A stretch of DNA of 21,798 nt from JBAPRR01 sp049281195 (lineage in GTDB: Bacteria > Actinomycetota > Acidimicrobiia > Acidimicrobiales > CAVXTF01): contig JBAPRR010000185.1 of NCBI GenBank assembly GCA_049281195.1, forward strand, positions 1 through 21,798, given 5' to 3'. Position numbers and translations under genes: made by a program. The notes under the pieces were generated by a model. It had not been told where the DNA came from and did no database searches. It was given only the letters and a program-made list of their open reading frames with translations. Positions 14,044 through 21,798 of the stretch are shown piece by piece. Position 1 is the first letter of the stretch; each line of letters begins with the position of its first letter.

Positions 14044-15921
14044 CTAATCGGCCGTGACGAGAACCGGCGCCGCGACGTAGTCGATGTTCACGCTGCCCGT
14101 GCTCTGCGCGCCGAAGCCGAACACGACAAGGTTGTCGCCTGCCGCCAGGCGCAAAGACGTGGTAACTGTCTGCCAGCTGTCCCACGACTCCGTGTTCGGG
14201 ACCTTGAGCCGCGCGGCTCCAATTTGAGTCCCGCTATCTGGATCCAAAGAGGTAACTTCGACGACGGAAGGTGATCCCGTCGCATTCGCCACATGACACT
14301 CGAGACTGTAAGTGCCCGCGGATGCCCCCTCGATGGCCAACGTGACGCTGCTGCCGAGCGTGTCGAGACCTGTCACGTAGCCCAATCCCTCAAAACCGGC
14401 GAAGGTATTCTCGAATCTCGCGGTCCCGGCCCACGCGGCGACCTCCGGTTCGAAGTGCGCCTTCGACTGCGGTGTGACGGTTACCAGGGCGCAGGCGTGT
14501 GGTTGAAGGGCTACCTGGTAGCCCGTCATCGTCCCCAGGTCCGAATGGGCCCACAGATCACGAACTTTCGCCGGCCCGGAGATCCCCAGTTCCGATGAGA
14601 AGTCGACCGATTTTGTAGTGGGAGCAGGTCCGTCGTCACGGTTGAAGAGAGTCACCGCCCAGCTACCGTCCGACAACTGACCTATCCAGCGCTCGCAGTC
14701 ACGTGACGACGTGTCGAAGAAATATCCATGGCTGTTGTTGTAAATCGGCTTGCCGACAAGTCCCCGTCCGCGCAGTGCGAGAACTTCCTCGTTGCAGAAG
14801 TAGTCGGCGTTATCCCCAATGGTGTCGTACTGGTCAGCAACGGCGATAGGCGCGCCGGCCATGATGAACAGGCTGATCGCGGTGGGCTTCTCGTATTGGT
14901 TGAGGTTGCTCATGTAGAGGGGATCCCCGTCGAGCACGAGCTGACCGCGGCCGGACACGTCCGAAAAGCCCGTAAAGCCGAGGAACGGGTTGTTCCACTG
15001 CGACCAGATCGGCTGCCAGGACTGCGAGCCGCCACTCAATGCGTACCAGGTCCCGTAGCTGACATCATTGTCGATGCGGATCATGTCGCCGAACTGGCGC
15101 TCGACCGCGGCATGATCGAAGCAGTTCGGCATCACCAGGCTGAGAATCATGTCCCCGGCCGCTTCCCTCATCCACGAGAGTGCCTGAACATAGGCGTCGC
15201 GTCCGTGCGCGACACCGGTGTTCCCTTCACTCTGGTCGAATCCGACCTCGTACCAGGCAAGGAAGTCGATCCGGAGGAATACTGCGCCGAGAGACCTGAA
15301 GTACTCGACGTAGCCCTTCACGTACTCTTCTGCGCCGTCACGCGTTACGTCGACCCAGTTGAGATTCGGGCTTCCGTTCTGATTGTCGCCGGGGTTCACC
15401 AGGTCCGCGACCTTGACATCGGGACGTCCCAAGACGGTGATCGACTTGTCTTTTATGGCCGAAGTCACCACCCACAGAGGGTTGTAATAGACGCCGAGCT
15501 TCAACCCACGCTTCGCGGCGTCCTTGACCATGCCGGCCCAGTCAAGGGTCCAATCGTCCTGGTACGCCACGATGTACCCGTTTTTCGTGGTCTTCTGGCT
15601 GTAATCGATCCAGCCGTCGGTGCAGACCATCCGGTACCCGTACGGAGCGAGGTTCTCGGCCACCCACTCGAGGTTCTTCGTCCAGACGTCCTCGGGTATG
15701 GCCTGGTTGGCTCTGATGTTGTAGCCGTACGTGCTCCAGTACAGGGGTCCGACTCCACCCCTGCGGAACCGATCCACCGTGGCCACAAGTCCGGTGTCCA
15801 CAGCCGCGGAAGCGGAAACCACGGCGTCCTTCGGGGTGGTCGAGCAGGAAGAGAGCGAAGCAGTAGCGATCCCTGCCGCCGCCAAGCCGGTGCCCTTGAA
15901 CAGATTTCTACGTGTGACCAT
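14044..15921 (-). CDS. Tat-exported GH27/GH36-like glycoside hydrolase (alpha-galactosidase type) with C-terminal carbohydrate-binding-like domain
   Basis: A 625-residue secreted protein. The N-terminus is a twin-arginine signal with lipobox: TRRNLFKG, then a hydrophobic stretch ending LSSC (Cys26 the predicted lipidated residue). The catalytic barrel (~58-390) has GPLYWSTYGYN in place of the GWNSW start of GH27, GYRMVCTDGWIDYSQ, RGLKLGVYYNPL, FLRIDFLAWYEVG (D219 probable nucleophile) and DMIRIDNDVS, like the R-I-S-D-D acid/base motif (D284/D286). A C-terminal beta domain (~400-480) follows, and then a CBM6/35-like module (~495-622: GLGYVTGLDTLGSSVTLAIE, GSVNIDYVAAPV). It probably releases alpha-linked galactose or a similar sugar outside the cell, tethered to the membrane. 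It ends 8 nt from the convergent DUF4118 gene and follows the Cys-rich gene by 30 nt. Confidence 0.82.
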   Translation of the reverse strand: MVTRRNLFKGTGLAAAGIATASLSSCSTTPKDAVVSASAAVDTGLVATVDRFRRGGVGPLYWSTYGYNIRANQAIPEDVWTKNLEWVAENLAPYGYRMVCTDGWIDYSQKTTKNGYIVAYQDDWTLDWAGMVKDAAKRGLKLGVYYNPLWVVTSAIKDKSITVLGRPDVKVADLVNPGDNQNGSPNLNWVDVTRDGAEEYVKGYVEYFRSLGAVFLRIDFLAWYEVGFDQSEGNTGVAHGRDAYVQALSWMREAAGDMILSLVMPNCFDHAAVERQFGDMIRIDNDVSYGTWYALSGGSQSWQPIWSQWNNPFLGFTGFSDVSGRGQLVLDGDPLYMSNLNQYEKPTAISLFIMAGAPIAVADQYDTIGDNADYFCNEEVLALRGRGLVGKPIYNNSHGYFFDTSSRDCERWIGQLSDGSWAVTLFNRDDGPAPTTKSVDFSSELGISGPAKVRDLWAHSDLGTMTGYQVALQPHACALVTVTPQSKAHFEPEVAAWAGTARFENTFAGFEGLGYVTGLDTLGSSVTLAIEGASAGTYSLECHVANATGSPSVVEVTSLDPDSGTQIGAARLKVPNTESWDSWQTVTTSLRLAAGDNLVVFGFGAQSTGSVNIDYVAAPVLVTAD

Positions 15922-15951
15922 CGCGTGTCCCGGTCAGACACGCTAGCCGTA

Positions 15952-16248
15952 TCAGGAACCTTTGCTGGCTATCAGCTTTTTGTACATGTCGCCGCATGGC
16001 GACGGCTTATCGATCTCTCCGAACGTGCGACAGACTGCGTTGTCGCACCATCCGATCAGCTGCTTACCCTCACGGACACTTTCGGCGTGCTCATCGCAAA
16101 GCGGAATATCGGGAAGGATCGCAGTGACTGAATAAGAGTCGTCGCTCGGATCCAATCCGCGAGCCAAGGTTCGCCGTGCCGGCTTGATCGTCACCGTCAT
16201 TGGTCGGCTGCAAAGTGCGCAATGTGGTCCTGGGTCCGGAAGCGTCAC
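15952..16248 (-). CDS. Small Cys-rich zinc-ribbon-like protein, function unknown
   Basis: 98 residues. C10-A-L-C13 and L-C51-D-E-H54 form a C-x2-C ... C-x2-H set typical of a treble-clef or zinc-ribbon knuckle, followed by C68, C73 and C85 in the C-terminal part (WCDNAVCRTFGEIDKPSPCG). No signal peptide or TM segment is seen, so it is probably cytoplasmic and metal-binding. The GTG start overlaps the stop of the upstream HTH gene by 4 nt (GTGA), so the two are translationally coupled and likely work together. I do not recognise the family. Confidence 0.6.
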   Translation of the reverse strand: MTLPDPGPHCALCSRPMTVTIKPARRTLARGLDPSDDSYSVTAILPDIPLCDEHAESVREGKQLIGWCDNAVCRTFGEIDKPSPCGDMYKKLIASKGS

Positions 16249-16625
16249 GGCTGGATCGCCTCTCTAAGCCTGGCCACGCCCAGCAACCGACGTTCGATCT
16301 TTATGGTGTCGCCGGCATCCCTGTCGCGGATTCTCAGTTCGAGGCGGTCAAGCCGATCCTCTTCGTTCTTGACCAGGTTGCGCCGCTGCGCCCCGTCGCA
16401 GGCTGCGAGCCCATGGACGAAGCTGCGGTGCGCGTCGGTCGCTCGCGCCAGATCGAGCACCCGTGCGATCGCCGAAAAGGATGCACCGGACTCGCGCAAT
16501 GCGACAGCCTGCGCGTCGACGTCCCGGGGCGGACGGCGCCGCGCCGGTCTTTCCCGCTCGGACGTGGCCGTCGACCGACGTTGCGATCGCTTGTCGTTGG
16601 TATGCCTAGGCACAGCACCTTCCAT
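16245..16625 (-). CDS. Small basic HTH-plus-coil protein, function unknown
   Basis: 126 residues. A basic, disordered N-terminus (RSQRRSTATSERERPARRRP) leads into a helix-turn-helix-like segment, VDAQAVALRESGASFSAIAR then VLDLARATDA (~36-65), resembling a resolvase or recombinase-type HTH. A charged helical C-terminus (NEEDRLDRLELRIRDRD) looks able to form a coiled coil. It probably binds DNA. It overlaps the downstream Cys-rich gene in GTGA and is the first gene of a likely three-gene minus-strand unit ending in the glycoside hydrolase. Real coding is supported by the coupling and by coherent secondary-structure signals; a precise role is not visible. Confidence 0.55.
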   Translation of the reverse strand: MEGAVPRHTNDKRSQRRSTATSERERPARRRPPRDVDAQAVALRESGASFSAIARVLDLARATDAHRSFVHGLAACDGAQRRNLVKNEEDRLDRLELRIRDRDAGDTIKIERRLLGVARLREAIQP

Positions 16626-16696
16626 TCCGAAGGCTTCCTGTCACACGTCGGACCACTGAGTCAGATGGTCGAACCGAGGCGCCGATCAAAGATAAG

Positions 16697-16721
16697 CCGA
16701 AATGCCCCTTTAGGGCTTCGG
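16697..16721 (-). terminator. Candidate terminator hairpin downstream of the sigma factor gene
   Basis: On the minus strand CCGAA-GCCC pairs with GGGC-(AT)-TTCGG around a TAAAG loop, followed by CTTATCTTTG, an interrupted T-rich run. It lies in the 278-nt gap between the sigma factor stop and the HTH gene, so it could end sigma-factor transcription. The same gap holds a CAGGG/CCCTG inverted repeat with a CATATG core (16864-16880). The T-run is weak. Confidence 0.35.
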
Positions 16722-16903
16722 TCGGGCGGTGGGGGGAAATGGTGGGCTCCGGTGAATTCGGGCCAACTCGGGACGGTCTCGACCAGGCCACACCGACTAT
16801 TTCGCCGATGACACCATTACTTTATCAGGCTTGTGCGATGAACATCATTTTTCGCTGAGCACACAGGGTCATATGCCCTGGACCACCGTGCATAGTCCAA
16901 GCA

Positions 16904-17842
<939 letters not shown>

Positions 17843-18322
17843 TGACCCTCGTCTCCAGTGAGCCCGGCCGAAGGCAGAGCGGCTGACAAATCCGTCGTTC
17901 GCGGATACCTTCTCTGTCTTTCACTGATCCACCGCGGGCATCTCGCCGAGGATGCTGCTGACCCAGGCTAGCCGTTCGACGGCGGCTTTCATTCGGGTCC
18001 GTTGATTCAGCTTTACCCCATGCGGGAACCTTCACCCAGACGCGCGGTGCGGATCTTCGTGATCACGAGTTGTCGTTGCGTACCCCGCGGAAGAACCGGC
18101 GGCTCCGATTCATCGAAGACTGCTCTGCGCGTCGTGCGAAGCGCTTGGAGGGAATGCGGAGAGAGACATCCAGGTATGACCCTGGCGGCTGCATTATGCC
18201 CTTCGAGTCTTGCCACCAGCCCACAGGCACCTGGATGTACTTCATGACTTGGCCTCGAATTCGTGAATGGAAATGGCAAATCCGGTGTGCCGACTTTGCG
18301 CTGCGGGTTGAGTGATCACGAT
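17843..18322. other. 480-nt region without a secure gene
   Basis: This region lies between the sigma factor start and the stop of the 178-residue protein gene, both on the minus strand. It should contain the sigma factor's promoter, but I see no strong -35/-10 pair. Two minus-strand small frames are worth noting: one at 18063-18245, listed separately, and a 23-codon frame MKAAVERLAWVSSILGEMPA... near 17922-17993 that reads like a natural helix but lacks a ribosome binding site. The region may hold decayed coding sequence. Confidence 0.4.
18063..18245 (-). CDS. Possible small protein, 60 residues
   Basis: The frame reads MKYIQVPVGWWQDSKGIMQP at its start and ends in a basic tail rich in Arg and Ser. 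GAGG lies 7 nt before the ATG, the only reasonable ribosome binding site in this gap. Other frames overlap the same DNA on both strands, and no family is recognised. It is as likely to be chance as real. Confidence 0.25.
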   Translation of the reverse strand: MKYIQVPVGWWQDSKGIMQPPGSYLDVSLRIPSKRFARRAEQSSMNRSRRFFRGVRNDNS

Positions 18323-18859
18323 CTACCCGAACGACCTGCGAAGGATGGCCAGTGCTTCATCAGTGACCAGTGTGGAGGTGATGTCCGCCAGTTTCCACTC
18401 ACCTATTTTTCCACTGCGTTTTCCACCGTGGCCCTCCCACATGTCTCCTTCGGATACCACCACTGAGCGCTTCTCCACGTCGGCGTCGAGCTGGAGATAG
18501 GGCAACCGGTCTGCGCGTAGGGTGCCTGAGATCTCCCCAGCTAGAGACATCCACAACGTCAAGCGGTGATCGCGGTGCATGCTCACGTCTTCTACGCGCT
18601 CGACGATCGCGCCGCCGCCACCATTGCATCGTAAGCGGTCGATTATCGCTTCCATCGCCGGTCGAATCTGCTCTTCGTACACGCTTGCGCACTCGGTCCA
18701 GAATTCCGACCGTTCAGCCACGAGTTGGGCACGCCGTTGTTCAGAACGCTTGGTTTCCTCGCGCCGCTTGATCATCATTTGGTCGATCTCTATGAGCGGA
18801 TCCTGAAGCGCCTGGACTACGAACTCGCTGGCATCAGTGAGTAGTTGGGTCGCCGGCAT
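18323..18859 (-). CDS. Protein of unknown function with N-terminal coiled coil
   Basis: 178 residues. The first ~75 are strongly helical and charged (DQMMIKRREETKRSEQRRAQ, LVAERSEFWTECASVYEEQI), suggesting a coiled coil. The remainder has alternating strands (HRLTLWMSLAGEISGTLRAD, LPYLQLDADVEKRSVVVSEG) and a Gly/Lys-rich loop. There is no signal peptide, TM segment or recognisable catalytic motif, so it is probably cytoplasmic. It follows the 76-residue gene with a 2-nt gap and a GAGGGA site, so the two form an operon. I do not recognise the family. Confidence 0.65.
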   Translation of the reverse strand: MPATQLLTDASEFVVQALQDPLIEIDQMMIKRREETKRSEQRRAQLVAERSEFWTECASVYEEQIRPAMEAIIDRLRCNGGGGAIVERVEDVSMHRDHRLTLWMSLAGEISGTLRADRLPYLQLDADVEKRSVVVSEGDMWEGHGGKRSGKIGEWKLADITSTLVTDEALAILRRSFG

Positions 18860-18861
18860 AG

Positions 18862-19092
18862 TTAGTTCCCTCGTTGTGGATCGAGTGACCCTTCCGGAGC
18901 CTCGGTAGTGACCGCACCCGGTGTCGGTGCGAGCCCGAGGGAACGAGGACTGCTCCCTACCACCTCGGGGTGGAAATTGAATTCGTGCTCACGAAGGTAG
19001 GTGTCCACGGGGATGTGCCTGGACAGACGTTCAGCCACCAGCTCCGCGGTCAACTCGTCGAACACTTCGACGCGTTCGAATTTCGTCGACAT
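18862..19092 (-). CDS. Small protein of unknown function, first gene of a two-gene operon
   Basis: 76 residues: a charged helical N-terminal part (KFERVEVFDELTAELVAERL) followed by HIPVDTYLREHEFNFHPEV and a Pro/Gly-rich, probably disordered C-terminus. AGAGGA lies about 7 nt before the ATG. It is divergent from a winged-helix regulator across a 140-bp AT-rich gap and is followed after 2 nt by the coiled-coil protein gene. The layout (small protein, larger partner, divergent HTH regulator) could suit a regulated complex, but nothing identifies a role. Confidence 0.6.
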   Translation of the reverse strand: MSTKFERVEVFDELTAELVAERLSRHIPVDTYLREHEFNFHPEVVGSSPRSLGLAPTPGAVTTEAPEGSLDPQRGN

Positions 19093-19156
19093 GTCTGAGT
19101 CCTCTCACTGGCACTCGAGTGAGCAGCAGCTGCCGGACCCGGATGTCTCTCTTCCC

Positions 19157-19185
19157 ATCGTACCGTAGTTTCATATCACTAGCAA
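19157..19185 (-). promoter_or_regulatory. Candidate promoter of the 76/178-residue operon
   Basis: On the minus strand, TTGCTA (19185-19180) and TACGAT (19162-19157) are separated by exactly 17 bp, in the AT-rich divergent gap. A start near 19150 gives a leader of about 60 nt. The fit to consensus is 4 of 6 in each box. Confidence 0.4.
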
Positions 19186-19220
19186 TCTACTTCTAGAATT
19201 TTATCTCCACCTTCTTTCCC

Positions 19221-19226
19221 TATACT
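19221..19226 (+). promoter_or_regulatory. -10 element (TATACT) placed for leaderless transcription of the winged-helix gene
   Basis: TATACT ends 6 nt before the ATG at 19233, where the transcription start would be expected. There is no Shine-Dalgarno, so the mRNA is probably leaderless, which is common in actinobacteria. The -35 region (about 19198-19203) is AT-rich without a clear match. Confidence 0.5.
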
Positions 19227-19232
19227 TGTCGG

Positions 19233-19526
19233 ATGCCCGAGTGGAGTTTTCTCACCAACCATGCTCGAGTCCTCGTCTGCATTGCACATGATCCGGGAGT
19301 CCGGCTACGCGACCTGGCCGACGAGCTCGGAATCACGGAGCGAACTGCTTTTGGCATCGTCGGGGACCTGACGACTGCTGGATATGTGGTCAAAGAAAAG
19401 GACGGCCGCAGGAATCGTTACCGGATCCAAACCCACCTACCCATGCCGGAAGCCCTTGGTCGAGAGCGGACGATCGGCGAAGTCCTGAAACTGCTGGTGA
19501 ATACACGAACCCGTATAGGTTCCTAG
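19233..19526 (+). CDS. Winged-helix transcriptional regulator (MarR/ArsR-like)
   Basis: 97 residues forming a single winged helix: WSFLTNHARVLVCIAHDPGV, then RLRDLADELGITERTAFGIV (the HTH), DLTTAGYVVKEKDGRRNRYR (the wing) and a short C-terminal helix. This compact family is widespread in actinobacteria. It is divergent from the two-gene unknown operon and could control it. Translation is probably leaderless from a TATACT box. It converges with the GAF-ANTAR gene so closely that both use the same CTAG (19523-19526) for their TAG stops. DNA binding is a secure inference; target and signal are unknown. Confidence 0.8.
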   Translation: MPEWSFLTNHARVLVCIAHDPGVRLRDLADELGITERTAFGIVGDLTTAGYVVKEKDGRRNRYRIQTHLPMPEALGRERTIGEVLKLLVNTRTRIGS

Positions 19527-20301
19527 CCGCCAGGACCCTCCTCGAACTCTTCGTCGGCGACGGAGATCTCACTCTGTCTCCCCATTGAGATTGTCGCTAC
19601 AGCCAGGGTGCCGTCGATGAGCTCGGCGGCAACTTCACTCAGTCGCCGACATTCGCTTCGGGCATAGCCGCGAAGCAGATTGAATGCTTCGTCCATTCCG
19701 ACGTGAATGCGTTCAGCCACCATTCCTTTTGCCTGTTCGACGACATGCGAGAGTTCAAAGCGCCTTGCAACTGGCTGGTGAGTTGTGTCCCTCGCTTCAC
19801 AGCCCGTTCTTGGAGGATCGCAATGGTGGCCGCGTCTGCCAGAACCTGGGCCACATTGACGTCCTGCGGTGTCAGCTCTATCGGCTCCTCGTTGAAAACG
19901 TTCATCGCTCCGATGGTGTCGCTTCTCAGTCGAAGCGGAAGGGCGTGCACCATCTGAATACCGGCCCTGAGCGCCCGGGGTGTGAAGTTGGGCCACGGGT
20001 CGTCAGCGCGGTCCAAGCGATGATTCACGATCCGGTCGCCGCGGCTATAGCAGTCCCGGCCCGGACCCTCGTCGTTTTGCACCCCGATCAGCTCGAGCAT
20101 CCTCATTCGTTCGGAAGTTGACGCCAAGACTCTCAATCTCCCTTCAGAATCTGCCAGAGCCAGTCCAACCTCAGCGGAGCCGAGCAGTTCGGAACACCGC
20201 TCCACCAACACGGAAGTCAGGTCGATGACGTCGAACTCCGCTACGAGCGTGTCGGCCAGTTCAACAAAAGTGCGGGCCAACCATTCTTCGCGACTATCCA
20301 C
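19523..20301 (-). pseudogene. GAF-ANTAR domain antitermination-type regulator, frameshifted
   Basis: The GTG at 20301, 4 nt after GGAGG, is the best start; the longer frame to 20403 adds an unlikely Cys-rich leader. The first frame gives a GAF domain: DVIDLTSVLVERCSELLGSA, EVGLALADSEGRLRVLASTS, GIQMVHALPLRLRSDTIGAM and VAQVLADAATIAILQERAVK, then LNSR. The ANTAR RNA-binding domain continues in another frame: HVVEQAKGMVAERIHVGMDE, AFNLLRGYARSECRRLSEVA. The join is near 19745-19751, where one base appears to be missing. Without correction the protein ends in unrelated sequence at 19639 and lacks its output domain. Intact relatives bind paired hairpins in nascent RNA to prevent termination, in response to a GAF-sensed signal. 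Sequencing error is possible. Confidence 0.85.
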
Positions 20302-20689
20302 AATTCCTCCAGAGCACGAGAGGGACCCCGGAGCACACCCAAGGCCGGCCGATCCGTTGAACTGTGGCCACAGGCAATCAAATTTACAGACGTCGTGTCC
20401 CACGTTGAGTTGCCGATGGCATGCGCGTTCCTTGGCGCGTCACGCGACCATGAGACCCTCTGCCCTGCACCGTCGTCGCTGAAGCTCCCGCTGTTGCATC
20501 AAGGGATGGGAACGAATCTCCACCTGGGACACCCAGGGACGTTGGCTTGATTGATCCCTTGTGAAGGCACTGGAGAAACCGCCTGCTTCGGTCGGCCGGT
20601 CGGGTGTAGTGTTCTGGGTCGTCGCCCCAGACTTCGGTGACCCAATCAAGCTCTGACGGCGCTGCGAACAGCGATCGCGGTGCCCGAGA
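20302..20689. other. 388-nt intergenic region between the GAF-ANTAR and desaturase genes
   Basis: No coding frame here looks real. It should carry divergent promoters. Visible structure is limited to a 15-bp palindrome CCTGGG-ACA-CCCAGG (20523-20537) and a 9-bp inverted pair GCTTGATTG (20545-20553) and CAATCAAGC (20643-20651). No clear -35/-10 pair is seen; TAGTGT near 20608 is a weak -10 candidate for the desaturase. Confidence 0.4.
20523..20537. promoter_or_regulatory. 15-bp palindrome upstream of the desaturase
   Basis: CCTGGG (20523-20528) and CCCAGG (20532-20537) flank ACA, a perfect 6-3-6 inverted repeat in the gap before the desaturase. It has the size of a dimeric repressor site. No regulator gene is adjacent apart from the GAF-ANTAR protein, which acts on RNA. 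It may be chance. Confidence 0.3.
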
Positions 20690-21739
20690 GTGGAAATGGG
20701 GTACACCTTGTCGGAAAGCGTCCTGGATGCGCCGGTCACTTCGGTGGCGGAGCAGCGGCGTGAATACAGTGCCGCAATCGAGGATTCGGCCTCAACGTTC
20801 ACGGTGGGCCGAGTCATAACTGCTCTTCTCGTTGGCGGACCCTTGATTGCGCTTTCGGTCCTTGTCCTTGTGGGGTGGGGTCACCTGGTCGACGCCAAGG
20901 TCCTGATCCTGGCGGTGATCCTTTACTTCTTCACAGGATTCGGCGTTTCTGTAGGCCTTCACCGGCTGTTCACACATCGCAGCTTCAAGGCGAATCGTGT
21001 TCTAAAAGTGGTCCTGGCGGTGGCAGGCTCCATGGCGCTCGAGGGCTCGCTCATCAGTTGGGTGGCAATCCATCGTCGCCACCACATGTTCAGCGACCAA
21101 CCGGGCGATCCGCACTCACCTCACGGACGCGGTTCAGGTTTCTCACGGATCGTCCGCGGCTTCGTCTGGGCTCACATCGGCTGGCTGTTCGCCAAGGATT
21201 CCACCGACACAGGGCGGTTCGCGCCTGATCTCTACCGTGATCGGGACCTCGTCATCGTGGACAAGCTGTTCCCGCTATGGGCAATCAGCTCGCTGGCCAT
21301 CCCGTTTTTCATTGGATGGGCACTATGGGGGACGCTCGCCGGAGCAGTCAGTGCACTCCTTTGGGCGGGCCTCGTTCGGATGGCGCTACTTCACCACGTC
21401 ACGTGGAGCATCAACTCCATCTGCCACCTTTGGGGGCGCAGACCTTTCGTCACCAGCGACACCAGCAGCAACGTGGCTTGCCTGGCCGTGGTGTCGATGG
21501 GCGAAAGCTGGCATAACTTCCACCACAGCGCTCCCGCATCAGCCCGGCACGGGGTGCTTCGCCATCAGTTGGATCCCGCCGCGCGTCTCATACGTCTGTT
21601 CGAAATGGCCGGGTGGGCAACCAAAGTGCGTTGGCCGACAACGGATCAAATCGCTGGAGCAGCCGGCAGTCCCTGCGCCGTCGCAAGGCAGGTAGCGATC
21701 CGCCAGTCGCGCGTTGCGGCGGCCGGTCTCCCTGACTGA
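20690..21739 (+). CDS. Acyl-CoA desaturase (stearoyl-CoA delta-9 type, DesA3-like)
   Basis: 349 residues with the three histidine boxes of membrane fatty acyl desaturases: H91-RLFT-H96, H128-RR-HH (128-132) and H275-NF-HH (275-279), binding the di-iron centre. Four TM helices in two pairs (about 44-64, 70-90, 190-212 and 213-235) fit the family, as do WVAIHRRHHMFSDQPGDPHS and GESWHNFHHSAPASARHGVL. It would introduce a cis double bond into saturated acyl-CoA at the membrane, using O2 and electrons from a partner ferredoxin/reductase not present in the window. The GTG at 20690 or ATG at 20696 could be the start; neither has a strong ribosome binding site. The tail beyond ~325 is unconserved-looking. 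Confidence 0.92.
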   Translation: MEMGYTLSESVLDAPVTSVAEQRREYSAAIEDSASTFTVGRVITALLVGGPLIALSVLVLVGWGHLVDAKVLILAVILYFFTGFGVSVGLHRLFTHRSFKANRVLKVVLAVAGSMALEGSLISWVAIHRRHHMFSDQPGDPHSPHGRGSGFSRIVRGFVWAHIGWLFAKDSTDTGRFAPDLYRDRDLVIVDKLFPLWAISSLAIPFFIGWALWGTLAGAVSALLWAGLVRMALLHHVTWSINSICHLWGRRPFVTSDTSSNVACLAVVSMGESWHNFHHSAPASARHGVLRHQLDPAARLIRLFEMAGWATKVRWPTTDQIAGAAGSPCAVARQVAIRQSRVAAAGLPD

Positions 21740-21798
21740 AGGGGCCTCAGAGTTTTCCGAGTGCAAGGCGGTTCGTCGCCACACAGGCAGCGATGACG

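Noticed and set aside
14728..16131. 467-residue plus-strand open frame opposite the glycoside hydrolase
   Set aside because: The minus strand has clear GH27-type motifs, a Tat signal and lipobox; the plus frame has none and spans two real minus-strand genes.
16200..16811. 203-residue plus frame over the HTH and Cys-rich genes
   Set aside because: The minus-strand pair is translationally coupled and has coherent HTH and cysteine patterns; the plus frame has none.
20302..20403. Longer N-terminus of the GAF-ANTAR protein from 20403
   Set aside because: The extra 34 residues are Cys/Gly-rich and unlike the family, while GTG 20301 has a GGAGG directly upstream.

Overview
The window looks like chromosomal DNA from a moderately high-GC member of the Actinomycetota. 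The grounds are GTG/TTG starts, a GAF-ANTAR antiterminator-type regulator, an F420-type luciferase-like oxidoreductase, a DesA3-like acyl-CoA desaturase, a leaderless-type promoter, and the winged-helix and KimA-like proteins present. A placement near Acidimicrobiia is a guess from the gene mix. I see no rRNA, tRNA, CRISPR array, transposase or phage module.

Layout. (1) 1-2270: the 3' end of a GT-C/GT39-like membrane protein that runs off the left edge, directly abutted by an MFS exporter. (2) 2281-4448: a TetR regulator divergent from an RPE65-family carotenoid oxygenase, with a consensus-like promoter and two 15-bp palindromes between them. (3) 4524-8971: a metabolic and secreted-protein stretch with a DHFR/RibD-like reductase (N-terminus frameshifted), an LLM oxidoreductase (frameshifted), a DMT transporter, a secreted G1/A4-like peptidase homologue, and a broken DUF929 thioredoxin-like membrane protein. 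(4) 8972-14036: a gap holding a 67-nt nested stem-loop, then a membrane acyltransferase with an 11-codon overlapping upstream ORF, then a KimA-like K+ transporter fused to an OB-fold domain and overlapping a KdpD-type DUF4118-GAF protein. (5) 14044-16625 (minus): a small HTH/coil protein, a Cys-rich zinc-ribbon-like protein and a Tat-exported GH27-like lipoprotein. (6) 16904-17842: a group-2 sigma-70 factor. (7) 18323-20301: an unrecognised two-gene operon divergent from a winged-helix regulator, and a frameshifted GAF-ANTAR protein. (8) 20690-21739: an acyl-CoA desaturase.

The most coherent functional units are the TetR/carotenoid-oxygenase pair with its double operator, and the K+ transporter/KdpD-like sensor pair, whose two genes overlap by 4 nt. 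Four otherwise recognisable genes are disrupted: three by an apparent single-base shift and one by a frame change plus loss of about 20 codons. Either the sequence carries residual indel errors or this is a patch of gene decay; the sequence alone cannot decide.
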